Shown piece by piece: positions 23,470 through 31,094 of a stretch of DNA of 64,000 bases. A program made the position numbers and the translations under genes. The notes under the pieces were generated by a model. The model made no database searches, was not told the origin of the DNA, and saw nothing but the letters and a program-made list of their open reading frames with translations. This DNA is from Christensenellaceae bacterium (lineage in GTDB: Bacteria; Bacillota; Clostridia; Christensenellales; Borkfalkiaceae), in assembly GCA_948890655.1 (NCBI GenBank), contig CAQTYU010000003.1, positions 1-64,000 of the forward strand, read 5' to 3'. Position 1 is the stretch's first letter; every line of letters starts with the position of its first letter.

Positions 23470-23498
23470 TTGAAAATTGCGGGGCGAAGTGTTATAAT
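23470..23498 (+). promoter_or_regulatory. Promoter giving a leaderless mRNA for ruvX
   Basis: TTGAAA (23470-23475), 17-bp spacer, TATAAT (23493-23498), then six bases to ATG 23505. Confidence 0.75.
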
Positions 23499-23504
23499 CG
23501 GCAT

Positions 23505-23921
23505 ATGGAAAGATTTGTGGCTTTCGATATCGGCGACAAGAGGATAGGCGTTGCGGTATCCGACCCGTTCAATACATACGCCTTGCCTTCGCAGACGTAT
23601 TTCAGGAAGGGGTTTAAACAGGACGTTGAGGCGCTTGTAAAAATCGTAAAGGAAAAGGGCGCAACGGCGGTAATTTGCGGGCTGCCCGTAAACTTCGACG
23701 GCTCAGAGGCGTTGCAGACTGTTAAAACGCAGAAATTTATAGACGCTTTGAAAGATTCCCTTAAAATACCCGTAATTTGCGAGGACGAGCGGTTTACCAC
23801 GCAACTTGCGCACGAAGTTTTGATATCGGAAGGTATGAGCAGGGAAAAGCGGAAAAATTATGTGGACGCGCTCGCCGCCGCAAATATTTTGGACGGATAT
23901 CTTGCAAAAATCAAAAAATAA
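23505..23921 (+). CDS. ruvX: Holliday junction resolvase-like protein RuvX/YqgF
   Basis: A 138-residue RNase H-fold nuclease with AFDIGDKRIGVAVSD at the start, GLPVNFDG near 65, the acidic site in CEDERFTT near 95 and VDALAAANIL near the end. The family acts in 16S rRNA 5'-end maturation and has been linked to recombination. ATG 23505 fits the family's N-terminus and lies six bases from the -10 box with no Shine-Dalgarno. The DUF1292 gene follows after 10 bp, a pairing conserved in Bacillota. Confidence 0.92.
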   Translation: MERFVAFDIGDKRIGVAVSDPFNTYALPSQTYFRKGFKQDVEALVKIVKEKGATAVICGLPVNFDGSEALQTVKTQKFIDALKDSLKIPVICEDERFTTQLAHEVLISEGMSREKRKNYVDALAAANILDGYLAKIKK

Positions 23922-23931
23922 GGAGTTTTAT

Positions 23932-24231
23932 ATGAGCAAAGAGACAGAGGAACAGTTTGAAGAAGAGAACGACGGATTAATCGAGCTTGTGGACGAGGAC
24001 GGCAAAGTTATCAATTTTACGCTTGCCGGCATAACCGAATACAAGGGTGAAAAATACGCAATGCTTTTACCTGCCGAACCCAACGACGAAATTGCGGAAG
24101 ACGAAGTTGCTATTTTCCGCTATATTGAAAAGGACGGCGTTCTGGAAGCGATTGAGGACGAGGCGCTTTTAGACGAGGTTTTCGAGTTCTGGCAGAACGA
24201 AGAGGACGGCGAAGAGGGCGAATTGAATTAA
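23932..24231 (+). CDS. yrzB: DUF1292 (YrzB) family protein
   Basis: A 99-residue, very acidic protein. IELVDEDGKVINFTLAGITE and the C-terminal IEDEALLDEVFEFWQ are typical of DUF1292. Function is unknown. It sits 10 bp after ruvX in the conserved Bacillota order and ends in a strong terminator. ATG 23932 follows AAGGAG. Confidence 0.88.
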   Translation: MSKETEEQFEEENDGLIELVDEDGKVINFTLAGITEYKGEKYAMLLPAEPNDEIAEDEVAIFRYIEKDGVLEAIEDEALLDEVFEFWQNEEDGEEGELN

Positions 24232-24248
24232 GTTTAATTAAAATAAGA

Positions 24249-24286
24249 GCCGCGGCGCGAAATTCACGCGCCGCGGCTTGATTTTT
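24249..24286 (+). terminator. Terminator of the ruvX-yrzB unit
   Basis: Stem GCCGCGGCGCG / CGCGCCGCGGC, 7-nt loop, tail TTGATTTTTTTT. Confidence 0.9.
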
Positions 24287-24308
24287 TTTGTGACCGCTCA
24301 AATTGTTT

Positions 24309-25091
24309 TCAGCAATAAATTTTTCTTATTATAAAGTTTAATAATTTTACGGATAAAAGGCGCGATAAAAACACTTCAAGCTTGGAGACTCCGCCGACGG
24401 AAACGCGCAGGGGCGGATTTTTGCGTCCGGCGATTTTGTAAATTACTTTTGCAACGCTTTTAGGACTTTTACCCTTTTGTTCGTCGCGCGCCATTTTGGC
24501 AACCGATTTTCTGGCGGTGCGGTTTTCTCCCTCGCACACCCTTGCGGCGGTAAAACCCGTTTTGGTGTCGCCGGGGAGAACGCAGCTTACTTTTATTTTA
24601 TAGGGTCTGACCTCGTTTGCCAGCGCGCGTGAAAACACTTCGACGCCCGCCTTGGTTGCCGAATACATCGCCTGATAGGGCAGGGGCATAATTCCGCCCA
24701 CCGACGAAACGTTAACGATTTTTCCGCCTTGCGCCTTCATTGCGCTTGCGGCTTTGCCGCTTAAAACGCACAGAGCCGTGAGGTTTACGTCAACTATATT
24801 TTGTACGTTTTCGGGCGAGGTTTCTTCCATAGCGCCTGCGATGCCGAACCCCGCGTTGTTTACGAATAAATCGATTTTTCCGTCGCGGGCAATAATTTCG
24901 CTTAAAATTTTATCTATTGCGGGGTAATCGCATACGTCCGCCGAAAAGCACTTGAAGGAGCCTTTAAAAGGCTTCCTTGCAATTCCGTAAACTTTAAATC
25001 CCTTTTCGGTTAACAGTTCAGCCGTCGCAAGCCCTATGCCGCTGGTAGCTCCGGTTATTACGGCGATTTTTACTTGTTTTTTGGTACTCAT
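24309..25091 (-). CDS. Short-chain dehydrogenase/reductase
   Basis: The 260-residue protein has the SDR cofactor motif TGATSGIG (residues 14-21), NNAG near 84, the catalytic Ser in VSSVGG near 135 and YSATK near 149. I start at ATG 25091, since the ten-base distance to the TATAAT box excludes the longer frame. It is divergent from, and shares a promoter region with, a serine-palmitoyltransferase-like gene. A 3-ketosphinganine reductase role is therefore an attractive possibility, but SDR substrates cannot be read from motifs. Confidence 0.85.
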   Translation of the reverse strand: MSTKKQVKIAVITGATSGIGLATAELLTEKGFKVYGIARKPFKGSFKCFSADVCDYPAIDKILSEIIARDGKIDLFVNNAGFGIAGAMEETSPENVQNIVDVNLTALCVLSGKAASAMKAQGGKIVNVSSVGGIMPLPYQAMYSATKAGVEVFSRALANEVRPYKIKVSCVLPGDTKTGFTAARVCEGENRTARKSVAKMARDEQKGKSPKSVAKVIYKIAGRKNPPLRVSVGGVSKLEVFLSRLLSVKLLNFIIRKIYC

Positions 25092-25101
25092 AACAAAATT
25101 A

Positions 25102-25129
25102 ATTATATTTAATTTCACGGTAATGTCAA
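25102..25129 (-). promoter_or_regulatory. Promoter of the SDR gene
   Basis: Minus-strand TTGACA (25124-25129), 16-bp spacer, TATAAT (25102-25107), ten bases before ATG 25091. Leader of only three or four bases. Confidence 0.7.
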
Positions 25130-25150
25130 ATTCAAAAACCGATAATTTAT

Positions 25151-25179
25151 TTGACAAAGGATTTTTCTGGTGATAGAAT
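25151..25179 (+). promoter_or_regulatory. Promoter of the alpha-oxoamine synthase gene
   Basis: TTGACA (25151-25156), 17-bp spacer, TAGAAT (25174-25179), back to back with the SDR promoter. Confidence 0.75.
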
Positions 25180-25216
25180 TTTTACGTTCTTTAACTTTAA
25201 AAAAGGAAGTGATTTA

Positions 25217-26407
25217 ATGGATTTATTCAAAAAATGCGAAAATCAGGAAAGAGTTAATCTCTTAAAAGAACGCGACATTTATCCTTATTTCCATATGCTT
25301 ACTTCTAAGCAGGCGCCCGAAGTGGTGATGGAAGGGAAGGATATAATTATGCTCGGGTCCAACAATTATCTAGGACTTACCTCGCACCCCGAAGTTATCG
25401 AAGCGGGCGTAAAGGCGCTTGAAAAGTACGGTTCGGGTTGTTCGGGCAGCCGCTTTTTGAACGGCACGCTTGATTTGCACCTCGAACTTGAACATAAACT
25501 TGCAAAATTTTTACATAAAGAGGACGCGGTTACTTTTTCTACGGGCTTTCAGTCCAACCTGGGAATAATCGCGGGGATTACGGCGCACAGCGACGTTATC
25601 GTCTGCGACAAGGAAAACCACGCCAGTATATACGACGCGTGCCGTTTAAGTTACGCGAGAATGCTCCGTTACAACCACGCGGATATGAACGACCTCGAAG
25701 AAAAACTCAAATCAATAGACGCTGACGTTTCGGGCATTTTAATTGTCACCGACGGCGTGTTCAGTATGGGCGGGGACATAGCTAAGCTTCCCGAAATCGT
25801 AAAACTCGCAAAAAAATACGGCGCGAGAGTGATGGTTGACGACGCGCACGGGCTTGGCGTTTTGGGCGAACACGGAAGGGGGACTGCCGAATACTTCGGG
25901 TTAGAGGACGAAGTTGACATATATATGGGTACGTTCTCGAAATCGCTTGCCAGTATAGGCGGCTATATGGCGGCAAAGCACTACGTGTGCGAACACGTAA
26001 GGCACAATTCCCGTCCGTTTATGTTCAGCGCCAGCATAACCCCCGCAAACGTTGCGTGCGCAATAAAGTCGCTCGAAATTTTGGAGCGCGAGCCGCAGCT
26101 TGTAAAGCGGCTTGCCGAAATAAGCGCTTATATGCGCGCAGGCTTAAAGCGCGAGGGGATTGATATAATCGACAGCATCACGCCTGTCATACCCATTTAC
26201 ACGTATACGGATATAAAAACGTTTACCGCCTGCAAAATGCTGTTCGACAGGGGCGTTTACGTAAATTCCGTTGTTTCGCCGGCAACTCCCGTGGGGCAGA
26301 GCCTTATAAGGACAAGCTATATGGCTACGCACACCGAGGAGCAGATGGACAGGGCGCTTTTAAAAATAAAGGAAGTTTTAAACGAAGTAAAAAGTATAAA
26401 CGAATAA
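25217..26407 (+). CDS. Alpha-oxoamine synthase, serine palmitoyltransferase-like
   Basis: A 396-residue PLP enzyme. It has GSNNYLGLTSHP near 46, CSGSRFLNGTLDLHLELE near 75, the VDDAHGLGVLG stretch near 205 with the PLP-contacting Asp, and the PLP lysine in GTFSKSLAS near 242. The family joins an amino acid to an acyl-CoA (KBL, BioF, ALAS, SPT). The N-terminal wording (YPYF, SRFLNGTLD, STGFQSNLG) is closest in my recall to Bacteroides-type serine palmitoyltransferase, the first step of sphingolipid synthesis. No biotin or threonine-degradation genes are nearby. ATG 25217 follows AGGAAG. Confidence 0.75.
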   Translation: MDLFKKCENQERVNLLKERDIYPYFHMLTSKQAPEVVMEGKDIIMLGSNNYLGLTSHPEVIEAGVKALEKYGSGCSGSRFLNGTLDLHLELEHKLAKFLHKEDAVTFSTGFQSNLGIIAGITAHSDVIVCDKENHASIYDACRLSYARMLRYNHADMNDLEEKLKSIDADVSGILIVTDGVFSMGGDIAKLPEIVKLAKKYGARVMVDDAHGLGVLGEHGRGTAEYFGLEDEVDIYMGTFSKSLASIGGYMAAKHYVCEHVRHNSRPFMFSASITPANVACAIKSLEILEREPQLVKRLAEISAYMRAGLKREGIDIIDSITPVIPIYTYTDIKTFTACKMLFDRGVYVNSVVSPATPVGQSLIRTSYMATHTEEQMDRALLKIKEVLNEVKSINE

Positions 26408-26419
26408 GCTTTCGGTTGC

Positions 26420-26464
26420 AAGCGTCCGCGGAACGGTTAAGGCAGTTCCGCGGACGCTTTTATG
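26420..26464 (+). terminator. Terminator of the oxoamine synthase gene
   Basis: Stem AAGCGTCCGCGGAAC / GTTCCGCGGACGCTT is a perfect 15 bp with a 10-nt loop and TTTAT tail. Confidence 0.9.
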
Positions 26465-26500
26465 TTAAAAATTTTCATTGGGCTAAATTTTAAAAAAACA

Positions 26501-26529
26501 TTGACATTTTGTTTGTTAAAAGCTATATT
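26501..26529 (+). promoter_or_regulatory. Promoter of the Cys-rich surface lipoprotein gene
   Basis: TTGACA (26501-26506), 17-bp spacer, TATATT (26524-26529), followed by an A/T-rich leader of about 90 bases. Confidence 0.8.
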
Positions 26530-26626
26530 ATATTTATAATTATTCATTATTAATTAATTTTACAAGTTTTATGCAAAATTTATGCGATTTTGAATGTCTT
26601 TAAAAACATTAACGGAGGCAACGGGT

Positions 26627-28030
26627 ATGAAAAAATTAAGTAAAGTATTTTTAAGCGTTATTACTTTGGGCGCGGTTGCGTGTTCTTCGGGCGCTTTTGC
26701 CGCGTGCGGCGGCAATACTCCCGCCGAACATACGCACAACTGGGGCGACTGGACCGAAAAGGCGGCGGCGAATTGTACGGCGGCGAAAGTGGAGGAAAGA
26801 AACTGTCTTTACGAAAGCTGTCCCGGCAACGGACACGAGGAACGCTCCGTGGGCGAACCGCTGGGGCACGCGTTCGGCGACTGGGATTTTACGCCGCCCT
26901 CTCTTGAGGCCGCAGGCGGCGCCGACAAGACGTGCACGCGCGACGGATGTACGGGAACCTTGCACGTTGATTTACCTAAGCTTGGCGGCGAAGGTTACGT
27001 TAAGGGAGAAGATTCGGCTACCTGCGCTGGCGGCGGAATGCAGAAGTATACTTTCAAACATTCCGAAGGCGATATTGTTTTTAACGTTGCCACGCCTGCA
27101 AAAGCGCATACGTTCGGGAATTGGACTGTTTTGAGCGCTCCCACGGATAAAGACACGGGTTTTGCAAGAGCGGTATGTTCGGGCGACGGTTGCAAACAGA
27201 CAAAGCTTGAAATGCTGCCCGTTCTTACGGACGGAAGTATTGAAAGCGGGTTTTATACCAAACGCAGAGTCGAAGCTACGGGCGCAGCAAGGGGAAAATG
27301 GGTTTACACCATTACAAAGCCGGTTGCGGATGAAAAGTTCGGCGGCGTTCAGCTTGAAGTGGATTTGGTTGATTTGCCCTTGCTTGTTTACGGCGACAAC
27401 ACTGTGGAACTTACCGCTTATGAAAATCAGGTTTGCGAATTCGTTTCCGAAACGGAGCAGACGTATTCCATAACAGTGCCCGAGGGCGTGATTGTTAACC
27501 TTGACGACGAGGATATTATTACGGGCACGGGAACTTATGCAAACTTCGACGCGCCGGCAGGCGAAAAAATTAAATTTTACATTACTTCGGACGTATCCGG
27601 TACGGTGACCGTTGTTATTGGCGACGCCATTGACGAAACAGTGAAGATTAAGAATGAGGAAACCAAAGAACTCAATTTACCGGCAAACGGCGGTAATTCC
27701 GAAAATATGTTCGTTCTGACTGCCGACGACGGAATAGCCGAGGGTAAATATACTTTTAGCATTACTTCGGTGGGGACCACGCCGTTCTGTTACTTTGCCG
27801 TAGCCGGCGCTGACGAGACTTTGACGTTCGACGAGTTGAAATCTTCGAAAGGCGTTATGTTTATCGGCAGTGAGAGCGCGGTAAAAGAAACCGCTAAATA
27901 TACGTGCTCAAAACTGAATAACTTTAACCAGATAGCCATAACCGTAAACGTTAAGGCGGGCGACAAAATTTATTTTGCAACCAATTCGGGTACGGGTGCG
28001 ATTTTAGAAGTTTCGATGAGAAAGGTTTAA
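26627..28030 (+). CDS. Surface lipoprotein with Cys/His/Trp-rich repeats
   Basis: A 467-residue protein with a signal peptide and two candidate lipobox Cys (GAVACSS and FAACGG near residues 19-28). Residues about 35-200 contain repeats of the form H-x-(F/W)-G-(D/N)-W ... C-x-C/C-x4-C (HTHNWGDW, GHAFGDWDF, AHTFGNWTV with paired Cys), a type common in Clostridia surface proteins. The C-terminal half looks like two beta domains. The paired cysteines may bind metal or form disulfides. ATG 26627 follows GGAGG. Function unknown, likely cell-surface. Confidence 0.7.
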   Translation: MKKLSKVFLSVITLGAVACSSGAFAACGGNTPAEHTHNWGDWTEKAAANCTAAKVEERNCLYESCPGNGHEERSVGEPLGHAFGDWDFTPPSLEAAGGADKTCTRDGCTGTLHVDLPKLGGEGYVKGEDSATCAGGGMQKYTFKHSEGDIVFNVATPAKAHTFGNWTVLSAPTDKDTGFARAVCSGDGCKQTKLEMLPVLTDGSIESGFYTKRRVEATGAARGKWVYTITKPVADEKFGGVQLEVDLVDLPLLVYGDNTVELTAYENQVCEFVSETEQTYSITVPEGVIVNLDDEDIITGTGTYANFDAPAGEKIKFYITSDVSGTVTVVIGDAIDETVKIKNEETKELNLPANGGNSENMFVLTADDGIAEGKYTFSITSVGTTPFCYFAVAGADETLTFDELKSSKGVMFIGSESAVKETAKYTCSKLNNFNQIAITVNVKAGDKIYFATNSGTGAILEVSMRKV

Positions 28031-28053
28031 AATCCTTAAAAGTTAAAAATTCA

Positions 28054-28090
28054 AATCCGTCCGCGGAAAACTCCGCGGACGGATTGTTTT
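28054..28090 (+). terminator. Terminator of the surface lipoprotein gene
   Basis: Stem AATCCGTCCGCGGA / TCCGCGGACGGATT, 14 bp, 4-nt loop, tail GTTTT. Confidence 0.9.
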
Positions 28091-28122
28091 CAGTAAAAAA
28101 TACGGGCGGGGTGTAAATATGC

Positions 28123-28151
28123 TTTACAAACCTTTTAAAGTCTGTTAAAAT
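28123..28151 (+). promoter_or_regulatory. Promoter of rpsB-tsf
   Basis: TTTACA (28123-28128), 17-bp spacer, TAAAAT (28146-28151), leaving a leader of about 110 bases. Confidence 0.65.
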
Positions 28152-28270
28152 ATCAAAGCTATAAAAATTCACACCCGAAGGGCGGGCGCTCCGTGGCGGT
28201 AAAATCTTTCAATGCCGCAATAAGCGTCTTTAAAACCGCGCTTTCGGGGAGGTTTAACGGAGGAATTAAA

Positions 28271-29062
28271 ATGGCGGTTATAACAATGAAACAGCTGCTC
28301 GAAGCGGGCGTACACTTCGGGCACCAGACGAGAAAATGGAACCCTAAGATGTCTAAATACATCTATGCGGCGCGCAACGATATTCACATTATCGATTTGC
28401 AGATTACCGTAGACCTTATCGAAGAAGCTTACAAATTCGTTTGCGAATCGGTTAAGGCGGGCAAATCCGTTTTATTCGTAGGCACCAAAAAGCAGGCTCA
28501 GGACGCGGTTAAGGAAGAGGCTGAGCGCTGCGGTATGTACTATGTAAACTCCCGTTGGCTGGGCGGCACGCTCACCAACTTCAAAACCATTCGTTCGCGT
28601 ATCGACAGAATGGTTAAAATAGAAAAAATGGAACAAAACGGCGAGTTCGACCTTCTTCCCAAAAAGGAAGTTGCAAAATTGAAGGAAGAATTCGAAAAGT
28701 TGCAGACCAACCTCGGCGGCATAAGGGAAATGAACAAGCTCCCCGGCGTTATGTTCGTGGTTGACCCCCACAACGAGGACATTGCGGTTGCCGAAGCGCG
28801 CAAGCTCAATATCCCCATCGTGGCTATCACCGACACCAACTGCGACCCCGACCTTATCGACTATGTAATCCCCGGCAACGACGACGCTATCCGTGCGGTT
28901 AAATTAATCGCTTCCGTAATTGCAAACGCTGTTATCGAAGCTAATCAGGGCGAAACCCCCGTTCTTCCCGCGGAAGAGGAGAGCGAACCTGTTTCCATAG
29001 AAGAAGTGGTTGCGGCAAGCGAACCCGCCAATATGGAAGAAACCGAAGAAAAGGCAGAGTAA
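28271..29062 (+). CDS. rpsB: 30S ribosomal protein S2
   Basis: A 263-residue protein with the uS2 hallmark MKQLLEAGVHFGHQTRKWNP at the start, NSRWLGGTLTNFKT near 90 and VDPHNEDIAVAEA near 155. The last 30 residues are a strongly acidic extension. ATG 28271 follows GGAGG; the longer in-frame start upstream lacks a site. The long leader (about 110 bases) could carry S2 autoregulation, but I could not identify a known leader structure. tsf follows, the universal order. Confidence 0.97.
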   Translation: MAVITMKQLLEAGVHFGHQTRKWNPKMSKYIYAARNDIHIIDLQITVDLIEEAYKFVCESVKAGKSVLFVGTKKQAQDAVKEEAERCGMYYVNSRWLGGTLTNFKTIRSRIDRMVKIEKMEQNGEFDLLPKKEVAKLKEEFEKLQTNLGGIREMNKLPGVMFVVDPHNEDIAVAEARKLNIPIVAITDTNCDPDLIDYVIPGNDDAIRAVKLIASVIANAVIEANQGETPVLPAEEESEPVSIEEVVAASEPANMEETEEKAE

Positions 29063-29087
29063 GGGAAATTAAGGAGGACTAAGTTTT

Positions 29088-29990
29088 ATGGCATTCACGG
29101 CAAAAGACGTAATGGAGCTGCGCGATAAGAGCGGCGCAGGTATGTTAGACTGCAAAAAGGCGCTTGTCGATGCAGACGGCAATATGGAAAAGGCCGCCGA
29201 GCTTTTAAGAGAGCGCGGAATTGCAAAAGCTGTTAAAAAGGAAGGCAGAATTGCGGCTGAAGGCGTTGTAGGCGCATACGTTTGCGAAAAGTGCGGCGTT
29301 GGCGTTTTGCTTGAAATCAACTGCGAGAGCGACTTCGTTTCCCGCGGCGAAAAATTCCACGGAATCGTAGACGAAGTTGCAAAAGTCGTTGCTGAAAACA
29401 AACCCGCCGACGTAGAGGCGTTAAACGCTTGCAAATTGGGCGGCGCTACCGTTAAAGAGTACATTGCAAATATGACTGCCGTTATCGGCGAAAAAATTTC
29501 AATCCGCCGTTTCGAAATTTACGAAACCAAGGGCAAAATCGAAACATATATCCATATGGGCGGCAAAGTAGGCGTTATGGTTGACGCCGCCGACTTTAAT
29601 AAAGGCGCGGAAGAAACGTTGCACGACGTAGCTTTGCAGATTGCGGCTTCAAAGCCCTCGTATCTGGTTGCGGCGGACGTTCCCCAGGAAGTTTTGAACA
29701 AGGAAAAGGAAATTATGCTTGTTCAGATGCAGGGCGACCCCAAAAATGCAAACAAACCCAAGGAAATTCTGGAAAAAATCGTTGCCGGCAAACTTGGCAA
29801 ATACTATTCCGAAAACTGCCTTATGGAACAGGTTTTCGTAAAGGACGACAGCCAGAAAGTTTCGCAGGTTATCGGCAACAAGTTTAAGGTAACCCGTTTT
29901 GTACGCTTTGAAATGGGCGCGGGAATCGAAAAGAAGAGCGAAAACCTTCAGGACGAAGTTCAGAAGCAAATCGACGCAATGAAAAAGTAA
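29088..29990 (+). CDS. tsf: Elongation factor Ts
   Basis: A 300-residue nucleotide exchange factor for EF-Tu. N-terminal UBA-like domain (MELRDKSGAGMLDCKKAL), then the core with INCESDFVSRGEKF near 78 that contacts EF-Tu, and a long C-terminal exchange domain ending in FEMGAGIEKKSENL. It lies 25 bp after rpsB with an AAGGAGG site, so the pair is an operon. pyrH is displaced about 2.9 kb downstream by small genes and a restriction-modification system. Confidence 0.97.
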   Translation: MAFTAKDVMELRDKSGAGMLDCKKALVDADGNMEKAAELLRERGIAKAVKKEGRIAAEGVVGAYVCEKCGVGVLLEINCESDFVSRGEKFHGIVDEVAKVVAENKPADVEALNACKLGGATVKEYIANMTAVIGEKISIRRFEIYETKGKIETYIHMGGKVGVMVDAADFNKGAEETLHDVALQIAASKPSYLVAADVPQEVLNKEKEIMLVQMQGDPKNANKPKEILEKIVAGKLGKYYSENCLMEQVFVKDDSQKVSQVIGNKFKVTRFVRFEMGAGIEKKSENLQDEVQKQIDAMKK

Positions 29991-30001
29991 AAGAAAAACG
30001 C

Positions 30002-30109
30002 TTTATTATCTTCGGTTATTGTTTGGCGGGAGAATTGTTTCCGCTGAGAGAATTTGATACATTGGACGAGGCGGAACGTCACGTACATTATCTAAGCGGC
30101 GGTAATTAA
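30002..30109 (+). pseudogene. 5'-truncated duplicate of the small gene at 30123
   Basis: The frame ending at TAA 30109 reads ...FDTLDEAERHVHYLSGGN, which aligns with the end of the next gene (VESAEEAEQLVHYLNGGN). The DNA GGTAATTAACAAAGA after it is repeated exactly after that gene. No ATG start exists, so this is a remnant of a tandem duplication or a very short non-canonical gene. Confidence 0.55.
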
Positions 30110-30122
30110 CAAAGAGGTTAAA

Positions 30123-30311
30123 ATGAGTTGGGTTGTTTTTGATAAGACGAAAAAGGGCTGTGCGCCTTATCTGGCGTCAATGTTTTCCCAAAACGATAAA
30201 AATTTTGTCGTTGGTTTCACTTTGGGCGGCGGTGTGTTTGTCCAGTATAAAGAAGTTGAAAGTGCGGAAGAAGCTGAACAACTCGTTCATTATCTAAACG
30301 GCGGTAATTAA
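30123..30311 (+). CDS. Small hypothetical protein
   Basis: A 62-residue soluble protein (MSWVVFDKTKKGCAPYLASM at its start) with a short beta-rich body and a C-terminal helix EEAEQLVHYLNGGN. Shine-Dalgarno AAAGAGG is present. A truncated relative lies directly upstream. I do not recognise a family. It ends at a bidirectional terminator. Confidence 0.55.
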   Translation: MSWVVFDKTKKGCAPYLASMFSQNDKNFVVGFTLGGGVFVQYKEVESAEEAEQLVHYLNGGN

Positions 30312-30323
30312 CAAAGAAATAAT

Positions 30324-30354
30324 AAAGGGCGGTAATTGTACCGCCCTTTAATTT
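30324..30354. terminator. Bidirectional terminator
   Basis: Perfect stem AAAGGGCGGTA / TACCGCCCTTT with a 4-nt loop, between convergent genes. Confidence 0.8.
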
Positions 30355-30386
30355 ATAATATTACGCCGTTCAAACGGCGGTTTAAA

Positions 30387-30593
30387 TTACTTTTCGAGTA
30401 AGTCGTCGCAGGAGACGTCGTAAAGTTTTGCAAGTTTAATAAAATTTTGAAGAGAGGGAAGGGCGGTGCCCCATTCGTATGCCTGATACGAAGAGCAAGT
30501 TACACCGATTTGCGTTGCCACATAGTTTTGCGTATATCCGTACTGTTTTCTTAATTCTTTTAAGTTTTTCGATAAGTTATAAATTTCTTCCAT
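30387..30593 (-). CDS. Cro/C1-type (Xre) transcriptional regulator
   Basis: A 68-residue HTH protein: LSKNLKELRKQYGYTQNYVA, then the recognition helix region IGVTCSSYQAYEWG and the family-typical ending KLAKLYDVSCDDLLEK. It is divergent from the 65-residue gene at 30684, and the shared gap holds three AACGTT boxes around a strong promoter, so it probably represses that promoter and perhaps its own. Confidence 0.88.
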   Translation of the reverse strand: MEEIYNLSKNLKELRKQYGYTQNYVATQIGVTCSSYQAYEWGTALPSLQNFIKLAKLYDVSCDDLLEK

Positions 30594-30611
30594 ATTTTTG
30601 CTCCGTTTTTA

Positions 30612-30657
30612 TTGACATAATAACGTTATGAACGTTATAATATGGAAAAATAACGTT
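30612..30657 (+). promoter_or_regulatory. Promoter with three AACGTT operator boxes
   Basis: TTGACA (30612-30617), 18-bp spacer, TATAAT (30636-30641). AACGTT occurs at 30622-30627 and 30631-30636 inside the promoter and at 30652-30657 just after it. Two lie in an inverted arrangement (AACGTTATGAACGTT). Confidence 0.7.
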
Positions 30658-30683
30658 TGTATCATCAAAATAGGAGAGTAAAA

Positions 30684-30881
30684 ATGAAAAAGAGCGGGCA
30701 TTTGTTTGCAAAGGAATTGGAAAACCTTGAAGTAAGGGTGGATGAAGCGAGTATGCTGTTGGATTTAAAGGTGCTGTTAAAAGATTATTATACGGCAACG
30801 TTTAGCGCAAACGAAAAGGCGCTTGAAATAAAGTTCGACAACGGACAAAAATTCGAAATATCGGTAAAAGAGAAGAAGTGA
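30684..30881 (+). CDS. Small hypothetical protein divergent from an Xre regulator
   Basis: A 65-residue soluble protein, MKKSGHLFAKELENLEVRVD at the start and many Lys/Glu residues after. No catalytic motif. ATG 30684 follows AGGAG. Regulated, I infer, by the adjacent Xre protein through the AACGTT boxes. Family unknown. Confidence 0.6.
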   Translation: MKKSGHLFAKELENLEVRVDEASMLLDLKVLLKDYYTATFSANEKALEIKFDNGQKFEISVKEKK

Positions 30882-30903
30882 CCCGTTTGTTTGGAGTGGT
30901 TGA

Positions 30904-30931
30904 GCCGCCCGTGCTGAATAGCGCGGGCGGC
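30904..30931 (+). terminator. GC-rich hairpin after the 65-residue gene
   Basis: Stem GCCGCCCGTGCT / AGCGCGGGCGGC with one wobble and loop GAAT. No U-tract follows. Confidence 0.5.
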
Positions 30932-30990
30932 GGTCATTTGCGCCAGATAAACTCCTTCCGGTGGTGCTCGCGTCTCGTTTTGATTGTAGA

Positions 30991-31032
30991 ATAATAAACG
31001 ACTCTTACAATCGCGTCGGTTATTATTTTTTT
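30991..31032 (+). terminator. Terminator ahead of the restriction-modification genes
   Basis: Stem ATAATAAACGAC / GTCGGTTATTAT with one wobble, followed by TTTTTTT. Confidence 0.75.
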
Positions 31033-31042
31033 AAAGATTTGC

Positions 31043-31071
31043 TTGCTATTGTTCGAGATTTGGAATATAAT
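31043..31071 (+). promoter_or_regulatory. Promoter of the restriction-modification pair
   Basis: TTGCTA (31043-31048), 17-bp spacer, TATAAT (31066-31071). Confidence 0.65.
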
Positions 31072-31094
31072 TAAGTTATTAAAAAGGTGAATTA

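Noticed and set aside
26627..28030. Tandem repeat or LPXTG-anchored adhesin
   Set aside because: No LPXTG sorting signal and no long exact repeats are present; only short Cys/His/Trp motifs recur.
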